DNA from: Neodontobutis hainanensis
Taxonomy: Eukaryota > Chordata > Actinopteri > Gobiiformes > Odontobutidae
DNA length: 64,000 nucleotides
Direction: 5' to 3'
Assembly: GCA_024349245.1 (NCBI GenBank)
Contig: JALDNG010000048.1
Coordinates: 4,266,501-4,330,500, forward strand
Shown: positions 39,201 through 48,472 of the stretch, one piece after another
How the letters are laid out: every line of letters begins with the position of its first letter
How positions within the stretch are numbered: the stretch's first letter is position 1
The notes under the pieces: generated by a model
The model's input: only the letters and a program-made list of their open reading frames with translations
The model's database searches: none
What the model was told of the DNA's origin: nothing
Position numbers and translations under genes: made by a program

Positions 39201-42200
39201 TGTGTGTGTTGTTTACTGTGTCAGTGGTGGTCCCGGCGCAGAACCAACCCAGATTAAAAGAAGTGCAGGTAGGTTAAAGGATAAGGAGCATAGCCTGCAG
39301 ACATTATGGCCATGTAGAAATGAGCGTGTTCAAGTGTTTATGAGTGTTATTGTGACTCTGAGGACTCACGTCTTGGTCTCGTTGGCCTCCTTGTGCATGA
39401 TCTCCAGGATCATGCGACAGGCAGCGGAGCAGCCGTCAGGAGTTGAGTGGATTGTGATAGGCTTTTCTGCTGCGCCTGCATTTTCTTTCCGGTGAATGTC
39501 CACTCTGAGAAACATAAAGGGTGAAAGAGTTAACATAAAATAAATTGAAAAGGGCAGGGCAGAGTATAAAAACAGTTGTAGATAATGGCTGTATGGGTAA
39601 AAAGGCCACAACAGAAGTGTATTTATCAAAGGTTATTAAACATAAAGCAATATATGTTGTAAATATTGTTAAGGTGAAAATGTGCTGGCAGAGCATTGAA
39701 AAGTGCTTGGAGCGCAAAAAAACGTTACACATGGGTTATGTTACTATGACAACATATCACCACTGTGGCTCCCGTCGTAGTTTGATTGATTATCTTACAG
39801 CACATGTAGTGTGATAAAGACAACACGCTCAGTTACTCTCAGTGTCGGGCCGATAAGGTTTTCCCTGCTGCCATAATTTCTTTCTGACAGGAATCCTGAT
39901 ATATACTGAACAGGCTTCTCTTTTATTAAACCTGTTACAAGAGTGAGAGCCAAATATGACTGTTTATAAAAATGGATGGTTGTTGCACGATCAAGCTGCA
40001 TGCAATAACATTCAGGTTTCTGTCAATGTATGTGATCAATCTTTTGGAGCAAACCTAAATCAAGATTTCTTTTCAGATTGAATTTAAATTTTTTAGGAAT
40101 ATTATAGAATTTTGGCTCATGTCAGTGTTTTTCAAACACTGTTTCCAAACTCTAAAAACTTAAAAACTATTTTTAAGGCGCAGTGCATACTTTGACTGAG
40201 TCTGTTTTGTGACATTCTTGATGGTGAGGCCCTCTTTCCCGATGATGGCCCCCACAAACTGAGTAGGCACGAGCATGCGCAGGGGGAAGTCTTGTGGCCT
40301 GGGGCGTGGACCACCGAAGCATCCTGAGGGCCCGGGCTGAGGGGTTCCCTGGTCCCGGGACGACCGCCCCCCACGTCTGGATCGAGGGTTCTGGGCGGGT
40401 GGAGCAGCATCCATGTCCATGATGTAGGAAACCTTAAAGCAGTAGTCTTCAAACTTGTGGTCTGACAACTTTTCGATGGCTCTGGAGGGACAGAGAGTTA
40501 ATTAAGGTAGACTTTGGTGAAGTGTAGGCATTTCTTTTATTTTACAATTTAGGATCGTATTTTTCTTATAATTTTATAAATTATGATACACCTAGTTTTT
40601 TGTTTGTTATGCTGGGTTTATGCTGTGACTGTTACTATTTGCATCAGTCTACCTGTCTCCACTCCATAAACTACAGCAGCCTCAGAGGGTCAAAACTCAA
40701 ATTTAAAATTTGCTCTGGGTTTGCAGATGTGCAACATGTTAGATTTTTTTGTCTAAGAACCAGTTCAGTTTTACAGTTAATAAAAAGCACTAATGCAATG
40801 TTGATTTGTTGTTTTGTTTTGGTTTTTTTTAGACATTTAGATACATTTTCCAGTTCATTTCCATGATGAGAAAACCATTTTAAATTCCCTAGATTGCCAA
40901 CTAAGTGACATCAATGTCAAATTGACTTTAAAAATTTCCCCTTTAACTGTTAACCTGAAATATATTTTTTAAAGCTTTTACTGAGACATTTGTGTGTGGC
41001 TGGCTACAAAAAATGTAGTTTTATTAAAAAAGATACACCAAACATATGTCCAAGTCCTGATTATCCCTTGAGCTGATAAACTACAGGAGACAGTGATAGT
41101 AACACTTTTCCTGCTGAGTCAAAAGGTGGATAAATCTCTTTAATCTCTCCTCCTGGTTTCTGAGATCACGGTGTGATTTAATACAAATCACATCATGCAT
41201 CCCCTCATCATTATTTGTTCTCATTATTATTTTCACTCTCAATCTAACCAAAGATGTTGCATGTGTTTTTTCAAAATATGTTGCATTCGGTTACACAAAT
41301 TAACAACACTGAACAACAGATTAAACACATGCTGTACTAACATTTAATTTGCAATTGGGTATTACCTTAGTTACCACTCACCACTATATTGTATGTAGCA
41401 TACACATTGTACACTATACTGTATACAATAAATGTGACCCATGGCCCCCATGTTACAGTGACTATCCTGTAATGTTGTAGAGAAACTTACTCTTTAGTTT
41501 CCTCCTTGGTTGCGTATGTAACATTCACAACTGCTGTTTCTGTGTCAGTGTTCACTGTGAAAACAAAGAGGGAAAAAAAAAGGAAACATTACATTTAGCT
41601 GTGACATGTACATTTCACACAGCAGATTTTAGACGAAGTGAGTTCGACAGGCGTCCCGGTCCATGTGGCGACCTGGAGAACCACCACTTGTCTGTGTGAA
41701 TCCATTATAACCATCAGAAGCCTGGCGTGGCTCCAGGCCCTGCTGGTGCGTCTGCGGGCACAGGCTCCCAACACAAAGCCCTCTGCCACCGGCACAATGC
41801 AGGATTTAGGTTACAGGAGCAATCACTTATACGGCAAAGTGTAATGTGAATCAGACACACCTCAGGTAGATTTGTAACCCTGTCCTGTTTAGTTTTGTAG
41901 TCTGATTCATGCCCATTTTCCTTAATTCAGACGCATCTTAATGTGGACACTACATTAAGATGCGTCTGAACTAAGGAAAATGGAAAATTACACTGTTGCA
42001 TGTGAATAAACAGTTTCACATTTTTTCAATGCCAAACACAGCCATTCACGCATCCTAAAATATCATGCAAGTCAAGTAATCTAAAATATTCATAGAGATT
42101 TAATGTAGTCTCCATTGTTGTAATACCTTTGTGTAATGTATTAAATGCTTTTCCAGTCAGCCTAATGATATCTTGGTGATTAGGCCAGTGAGAGAAACAA

Positions 42201-45200
42201 ATTAAGTGAGAGACATTTTCTAGGTGGAAAAATATGAAATTCTGCTACTTTTCATATTTAATAGGAAATGTCATAATCATATCTTCAAGTCAATCTTTTT
42301 TATTATCACATATTAATATTGAACATAAGGTAAAGGACAAATATGAAAGTTTCTGTACAATAGGTCTGGACAGCATTACCAATGTCAAAAGGACTACTTT
42401 TATGTAAATATATCTGTTGTAGGAGAAGTCATAATAGTTATAGTGCCTCGGTAACAAGTGCTTCAATGCTGAGAATCTCACAGTAATGTGTCCTTTAGAC
42501 AGACACTTCTTTTTGCTTGTTATGTCTTAAAGCCAAGCCAAATAACTGCAAGGAATGTTCCGATGTAAGCGCTCTGTAGACCTGCAGGTGCTCGGGAGAC
42601 AGCTGTTTTAGAAGGGTTAAAACTATCGAGAGTTGCCAGCTGGTTTAGAGAGGGCGAGTGGGCAGAGTCTGGCACCGTGCCTGGTCCCGGCGCTAAACAG
42701 CTCGGTCCCGCCCCATTATCGACAGGCTTCCCCGTGCCACATAAGAACGACGCACTCCAAAACTCCGAGCCCGGGACCAGAACGGCATAATAAGACACCG
42801 GCACAGATCAAGCAGAGCTGTCTAGAAACTGTATGAAAGCTCTGTTAGAGAATAACAACAGATAAAAGTACAGTGAACTGTTCTATAGCAGAGTCTCAGC
42901 TCCGGTCGCTGTTAGCACCTGTCATGTTACTGTGGGTGGTAGTTGGTCTTGGCTTGAGCTCAGAGTGGAGAGCATGGAGCTAGTGGTGTGTGTGATAATG
43001 GCTGAAAGAGAAAGAACATGTCAAAATCCATGGACCTATTATAAGTGCTATTATAAGAATGCCAACAGGCCACAGTGTAAAAAGACACTGCTGTAAAACT
43101 GCTGTCAGGCATCTACAACAAACAAAACACTGGTATATTGTTCTGTTTAGTCAGTTCTTTCTTCTAATATTAGCTTTGGCAGTGAGTAAAAACTCAAACC
43201 CTGACATTAACATGTTAAGCTGCACAGGAAAGTTACTGAGTACGTTTACATTTATTCCTTTAGCTGATGCTTTTATCCGAAGCGGCATTAAGTTTCTATT
43301 CACCAGTCTTACAGCTGGAACACCACTGGGGACAAGGAGGGTTAAGTGTCTTGCCCAAGGACACAACGACAGTATGAACTGTGGGGAGAGCGGGAATCGA
43401 ACCACCAACCTTTTAATTAAGGGACAACTGCTGCCCCACTGAGCCACTGCGAATAGTGTAGGTTTTCATAGGGTAGGGTCATTAAGCCCTCTCATTTTAT
43501 TTGCGGTCATTTCTAATTTTAATTTACACTCTGGTGACACACAGGGAGGATAGTTGAATTGGTTTCTATGGGACAAAATATGTTTCATTTGATTTTGTCA
43601 CTGCAGTGGCCAAAGGTGGAATTTGAGACATGGAAGAAAAGGCATTTTATCTGCTTAAAATAATTCAAGGATTTTCAACTTAAACTTCAAGAGGTCTGTT
43701 AAGTGAAGCGTTTTCCAGATCCAAAGCCTTACATTTAGTCCTGGTCGTGGTTTTGCCCCTTTTAAGTCGTCCAGTATTAGTTGTAGTGTTATAGCCATAG
43801 GTTTATTCCTGGTGTAGGCTTGAGTGTGCTTCTTGGTTTCATCTTAGGTTAAATCCTGGTCTTGACTATGTCTTGACTATGTCCTAGGTTAGTCCAGTTT
43901 TAGAGTCCAAATTTAGACCTAAACTTAGCACTGATTTAGTCCTCTTTTGCAACCTAGGGCATGTGTTACAACATAAACGTAATAATTCCTAAAAACGTAA
44001 TTAACCACAAATGCAATAAAATATTTGTAGTTTTTAAATGTAATAAACCCACAAATGTTATAAATTCCCACAAATGTAATAACTTTTGCCTACTGCAAAC
44101 AGAAATAACAAAATTTCTCACAAAAAACTATACCATTTGCGGGGCAGTTAAATTTAGGGGTTACCACAAAGGTAATAACAAAAGACTATCAGTATTTACT
44201 TCCTCCCACTTTTATTCTGACATGTAAAGAAGATAAGAGCTATTATCTGTTTAGCAATGCAGTATTGATTTTGTCGTTTGTTGATCCCTTGGTATGTCCA
44301 AATAAAATATTAATCCATTCATTCAGAATAAATTCAAGAAATGTATAGGCTACTCATACAAAGCTTTTGGTTTTAACTTTAAAACTGACCAGACTTGTTT
44401 AAAGAAGGGTTTTCTTTTTATTGCTGAGATTATTATTGGAAAAGTCATTTGTTTCAATTTATATTACAGCCTTTCTCCCACACCCTACAAGAAGTCCGCC
44501 ATGTTGGGTGGAAGACGAATCCACTAAATTGCACCCCCCATCCAAAATTTTATTTTTTTGGAATGTAGCTGTGCCAAACCTATTTATGTGACAGTCATTT
44601 TTGAGAAAATATCTCCCATAACTTTACAAACATTGTTGGATCTAGTCGAACCCAATGAATGACCTGAACACAATGATATGCAAATAAAAGAGCTGTTTTT
44701 GGAAATGGCCCTCCAGCACCCCTTACAAATTTTGAAAGGAGATTAAAAAATTTGTTTGTTGTAGAGACATGAACATTGACACACACATCCCTTATCTGAT
44801 GTCAAACAAAAAAGCCAATGAGAACCGTCCCCTATCTAATACCGTGTTGGCATGGCAACCCCCCAAATGTCTGTAAAAGTGATTTAGGATTTAGAAAGTG
44901 AAAGTAATTTCTTCCCAATGTAGAATAACTAAACTTGGTAGATACACAGGCCATATAGTCACATTTTTTTTATTACAGCACTAACACCAAACCCAACAGG
45001 AAGTCTGCCATGTTGGGTGGAACATGATTCACCTAAAATCGCACCCCTCATTTAAAATTTTGTACCTCCCAGGGTTTTAATCTAAAAGGCTCTAAATCTG
45101 GTTAGAATCATCTAGACACGTGCGCCAACAAAAGTGATCGACAACTTTTTAAAATGTTATTGGGTGTGGCCGTGGCAAACCCATAACGGTTTGGTCATTT

Positions 45201-48200
45201 TGGGGAAAATAAATCTCCTGTAACTGAGCATTGTCAGATTTAGTCGGACCCAATGAAGCGTTTGTGCAAATTAATGACCTGAACACAATGATAAAAATAT
45301 CTTCTAAAATGGCCCTCCAGCACCCGCTACAAATTTTTGAATGTAGACCAAAAAAGAGTTTGTCCTAGATACATCACATCCAGCTTCACAAACACAAAGA
45401 CAGTAAAGACAGTGGGCGGCAGAGTGGTCAGTAGAGAGGTTGCCTCACAGCAAGAAGGTCCTAGGTTTGATTCACTCTAGTGCCCTCGATTCACATTGAT
45501 TCACATCGATTCACATCGAGGGCAGGGCTTTTCTGCATGTTCTCCCCGTCTGCTTAGGTGTGCTCTGGTTTTCTCTACCACTAAAGACATGTACAATAGT
45601 CCCCTCCCCAGGGGGGTTACAAAGAGATTTGCAATCTCAGTGGGACATTCCTGGATAAATAAAGGTTAAAAAAAATATGCAACAGGTTGAACAGGACAAC
45701 ATCCCCTGTCCTTAGACCCTCCATCAGGGAGAGGAAAAACAAAAAACTAAAAAACTAAAAATAACCCAGCTGGGAAAAAGGAGAAAGAAGGACAGACAAT
45801 GTGCAATGGATGTGTCCAGGACAAGCATGGGATTGTGACCAAAAAAGTTTAAGGGGACCATTTTGAACTGAATATGTGACCAATCTGTTTTTATTAGCCT
45901 GAATCATTAATCTATCTTCTCCTACTTAGGACTAGAAACTTTGTCAACATAATCTATAAACATGTCTGAACAAAGGTTAATCATGAATTTTTCAATAAGA
46001 TTTCATGTTTGGTCGTGACACAGCAACCAATTATTTGGAGACTTGTTTGACATTACCGTGAAGTCTGCCACTAATCGTTGCTTGCTCCTGTTTTTTGAAG
46101 AAATTTGTAATGCACTGATAGCTATTATACTATCAATACCATAATGCATGATCTGTAGAACCCTGAAATATATATTGAGAGAGTGACAGAGAAAGAGAGA
46201 CTCAACAGTTCAAAGGAAGCTGATAAACAGTAGAGAGTGTAAAACAACAGAGGTAAAGGCTGCCTCCAGGAAAAAAAACTGATACAACCTTTTTACGCAT
46301 CAAACAGATATTTAGATTTTCTGAATTTAGGGTGCTTTCAAGTAAACATACTAAATATTAAAAATGTTACTACATTTTTAAACTCTTAAATTTATTCTTA
46401 TTACGTTTGTGGAAGGTTAATACATTAGTAGTAAGCCCTGAATTTTTATTTTGTTATCAAATTTGCTGTAAGAAAAAGTTACGTGTAGAAAAAGTTTTGT
46501 GTTATTATATTATATATTATGTTTGTGGGAATTATTACGTTTGTGGGTGTAACAGCACGTCTCAAAGCATTTACTTGATTCCTCGCTCCTGAATTGAACC
46601 GGATGTTATTCTCTGTGCACCATCTTTACCACTGTCCAAAATCTCTTAATGTTGTTCTGAGGAACAAGAAATGAAGATGGAAGAACCTTCTGTGAGGACG
46701 ACCAGAACACGTCACTGTTATGTTTGTGAAATTGGGAAAACAATCAGATGATACTGAAGTTAAATTCTGTTGTTAATTTGAAGTTTTGCTAAGATCCAGT
46801 TTTGATTAAGACATCATACAGACATGTTTCTGAGGAAAGAATGCCTGGCTGCACTTCTCAATTCAAAATTTCCTGTCTGTGACTCCTCTGTGGGCGGGAC
46901 TTAGAGGCGAGGAGATGACAAAAGTGAGTGAAACATGGATGCAAAATAAGGTCTGATTTAGTTTTAATCCTGGTTTTAGTACTAAAAACTAGAGCAAACT
47001 ACATACTGTAGATCAAATAGTTTATACAATAGAGATAAAAACACAGTAATGTTTTAGTAACTCCATATGACTGATGTAGTAAAGATGTACACCAATGTCA
47101 AAATACATTCATGCATTCGTATCCTCCCTGTGTGTATCCTAAATTAACATGCGCATGCTTTTATCAGTCAGCGGAGCAAAAGCCTCACCACAGGCGCCGA
47201 CAAATTACCACGACACACCTCCCTGGAAAAAAAATGATGAACACTCGGAACATACAGACACACGCTGACACATTACAGTTGGATGCGTGCCACGTCTGCC
47301 CACTTCAATTCACAAGCTAAGGCCAAGGGGACCACCGACATTACTCAGCGCTTATCATAGACGCTGCGTGGAATTCAAACACTCCTGTCCCTGGTTAAAC
47401 TTATAGGACACACATGGCTTCAGAGCCACAAGATGATAAGTGAGTGATTTATATGCAAAGACGGGTTATGTTTAGATAATGGTCATAAGATAATGAGGAA
47501 GCGGAGTCACACGAGGAGACTTTGACTCGATGGGAGGTCCGCACATAAGAGAACCAGATGCATTGCAAGTCAGGCAGAGGAGGGACATACCTTGTTCCAC
47601 GTTTTCTACAGTACCATATTGAGCTAGAAGGCCGTCCAAAACCTGGGGGAAAGATGGAAGAGATATGAGAAGCACTGTTTATAAATAAAGACACAAACAC
47701 ATGCTGCTAATACTACTGTAGTAAACAAAAAAGAACAACAGGAAGAAAGATTGAGCAGAAGTAGAGCTCCCATTCACTCCTATTTAAAAAAAAACACATC
47801 ACAAATCAATATATATCTTGATATATTCCTCTATATTCCTTCAGATTTATGCAGTCATGTTTTAATTACTTTAGTAGAGGTCTGGCCAAGTAGGACTATT
47901 CAGAAGCAGGCTGTAAAATTCAAACAAAGGCTGCAACTGGTGATGCTATAATGTCCTTTCTCTAATAGGCCAAATGAACAGGCCAATGGTAAAAAATATT
48001 TATTTGGATGCATTCTATTCACTGTGATATTCCTCAAAGTTATTATACCGTCCGAATCTCCGTTTTGGAACAAGACTGAAAACATATTTATTTTTTCCCA
48101 ATTGGGTTTTGGGGATTATTTCATTTTTGGTGTATGCCACTTTAGGAAAAAGGCGGCCATTGTGCTGGTACTACTTCCTACCGAAATTTTTAAGTTTGCG

Positions 48201-48472
48201 ATTGATGTTGGCATTATTCGCTGCAAATTTTAAGCGCTGATAAATAACAAGTATACTCCAACGCTGCGAGCCTACAGAGAGGCATAAAGGGCAGTGAGTC
48301 ACTGGGAGGAAGCAGGTTTATGTGCTATACCTGGTGTTGTTCAACCGGCCGTCACTACAGTCTCTCTCACACACTCACACACTCACACACACACGACGGG
48401 CTATAAAGAGACAAAGCACTGACCTCCCACTGTAGATGAGGGGGAATGTTTCGGATCTGGATCTTCCGACTC
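26047..48472 (-). CDS. igf2bp2: IGF2 mRNA-binding protein 2, exons 3 to last (5' end missing)
   Basis: This is a cytoplasmic RNA-binding protein controlling stability and translation of target mRNAs. Coding exons in transcript order are 48472-48424, 47642-47591, 41554-41491, 40481-40191, 39504-39370, 34129-34007, 32594-32459, 31263-31129, 30700-30632, 30283-30161, 29729-29655, 28680-28549, 28464-28351 and 26145-26047. All have GT-AG borders and compatible phases, for 531 residues plus stop. They cover RRM2 and KH1-KH4. The C-terminal KIREIVQQVKQQEQ and HFFASQTAQ identify IGF2BP2 rather than 1 or 3. The first listed exon starts with the last base of a split Arg codon, so about 80 residues (RRM1, exons 1-2) are missing and must lie upstream. 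Introns at 28681-29654, 30701-31128, 31264-32458 and 32595-34006 hold nothing I recognise. Confidence 0.96.
26411..27585 (+). mobile_element. Tc1/mariner-like copy B, decayed, in igf2bp2 intron
   Basis: Terminal inverted repeats are 'gctcataagtttacatacc' near 26417 and its mirror 'gtatgtaaacttatgagc' near 27557, set in TATA-type flanks consistent with a TA target. The plus strand shows a transposase start (MGKAKELSKDL then stop) at about 26817 and the DDE-region motif NFWNKVIWSNETK near 27060-27100. Stops and deletions leave no working enzyme. It lies between the last two igf2bp2 coding exons. Confidence 0.88.
30632..31263 (-). CDS. igf2bp2: igf2bp2 low-complexity linker between KH2 and KH3
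   Basis: Two exons (31263-31129 and 30700-30632) encode a Pro/Gly/Ala- and then Ser/His-rich linker: MPGMNLNALGILSGLPMLPP, PALGYNPYL, and SPSSHLSSLYGPSSASAIS. The first part matches the family linker after KH2; the second corresponds to the Ser/His-rich stretch before KH3. In mammals an exon here is alternatively spliced. The 69-base exon keeps frame if skipped, so an isoform is possible. Confidence 0.9.
32459..39504 (-). CDS. igf2bp2: igf2bp2 exons for KH1 end and KH2
   Basis: Exon 39504-39370 completes KH1 (VDIHRKENAGAAEKPITIHS and so on). Exon 34129-34007 opens KH2 with its GRLIGKEG loop. Exon 32594-32459 finishes KH2 with CNPERTIMVKGTL and EIMKKLREAYENDVAAIH. The Ser codon between the last two is split TC|G, fixing the acceptor at 32595. 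Between the exons, intron 34130-39369 carries a Tc1 remnant and a hAT-like element. Confidence 0.95.
36201..37418 (-). mobile_element. Tc1/mariner-like copy C, decayed, in igf2bp2 intron
   Basis: The left end resembles 'tagttgtgcttataagtgta' and the right end 'gggcacaactgtttta', mirrored. Minus-strand frames give the transposase N-terminus (MGKEKELSKDPQEKLLDLY, from 37046) and a helix-turn-helix/linker segment (KISTTTARKIVQDAKKNP, near 36890), separated by a frameshift. It is non-functional. Confidence 0.88.
38392..38783 (+). mobile_element. hAT-like MITE candidate
   Basis: The left end 'cagtagtgagcaaactaagg', followed by 'cctgggggcca', mirrors the right end 'tggcccttgggggaaaataa' followed by 'ttgcccacccttgctg': both begin CAG..(G)GGGCAA..GGCC when read inward. 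Length is about 390 bases with no coding capacity. A clear 8-base target duplication was not found, so the superfamily is tentative. Confidence 0.5.
40191..48472 (-). CDS. igf2bp2: igf2bp2 exons for RRM2, linker and KH1 start
   Basis: RRM2 is spread over four exons: SRKIQIRNIPPHLQWE (48472-48424), VLDGLLAQYGTVENVEQ (47642-47591), NTDTETAVVNVTYATKEETK (41554-41491) and the start of the 291-base exon 40481-40191 (AIEKLSDHKFEDYCFKVSYI). That exon then encodes a basic Pro/Gly/Arg linker including PRSRRGGRSSRDQG, and the first half of KH1 with the RNA-gripping loop GAIIGKEG. The SPSP motif phosphorylated by mTOR in human IGF2BP2 has no counterpart in this linker. Confidence 0.95.
41913..41983. repeat. 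Near-perfect inverted repeat (32-base arms, 7-base loop)
   Basis: Arms 41913-41944 and 41952-41983 are complementary at 31 of 32 positions, around the loop ggacact. It lies in the igf2bp2 intron between exons 47591 and 41554. No flanking duplication or coding capacity was noticed. Confidence 0.9.
43241..43452 (-). repeat. tRNA-derived SINE, second copy
   Basis: On the minus strand it has an A-box TGGCTCAGTGGGG and an intact B-box GGTTCGATTCC, then the same body ('actgtcgttgtgtccttggg') and tail as the SINE at 3403-3621. This copy keeps a better B-box. Confidence 0.8.
43720..43950. repeat. Degenerate 'tagtcctggttt' minisatellite
   Basis: Diverged units of the type tagtcctgg(t/c)tttag follow one another, including a clear local duplication of 'cttgactatgtc' at 43861-43885. 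Similar tracts are at 62600-62780 and 63295-63390. Confidence 0.6.
44458..45375. repeat. Diverged two-copy direct duplication
   Basis: Copy 1 starts at about 44458 and copy 2 at about 44972. Shared blocks include 'agtc(c/t)gccatgttgggtgg', 'cccaatgaa', 'gacctgaacacaatgata' and 'atggccctccagcaccc'. The offset grows from about 509 to about 604 bases, so copy 2 has roughly 95 extra bases in its middle. Confidence 0.8.
45415..45672 (+). repeat. tRNA-headed dispersed repeat with internal short tandem units
   Basis: The head 'ggcggcagagtggtcagtag' and 'ggtcctaggtttgattcact', then the 'gcatgttctccccgtctgc' block, lead into the tail 'tggataaataaaggtt'. In the middle, 'gattcacat' is repeated three times in a row (45488-45520). 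Confidence 0.7.
48364..48395. repeat. CA-type microsatellite
   Basis: The run is 'cacacactcacacactcaca' continuing as CA units, just downstream (in transcript terms) of the igf2bp2 exon 48472-48424. Confidence 0.85.

Larger units (their letters stand above)
43964..46554. mobile_element. 2.6 kb element with terminal inverted repeats, no transposase
   Basis: The left terminus TGTTACAACATAAACGTAAT is the inverse of the right terminus, which read inward is TGTTACACCCACAAACGTAA; both continue into 'taattcc'. Inside each end, further 'cacaaa(c/t)gtaata' units form sub-terminal repeats (43980-44180 and 46395-46545). Flanks gcatg / gcacg could be an imperfect target duplication. The interior carries a diverged duplication (44458-45375) and a SINE (45415-45672) but no coding frame. 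Confidence 0.65.
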
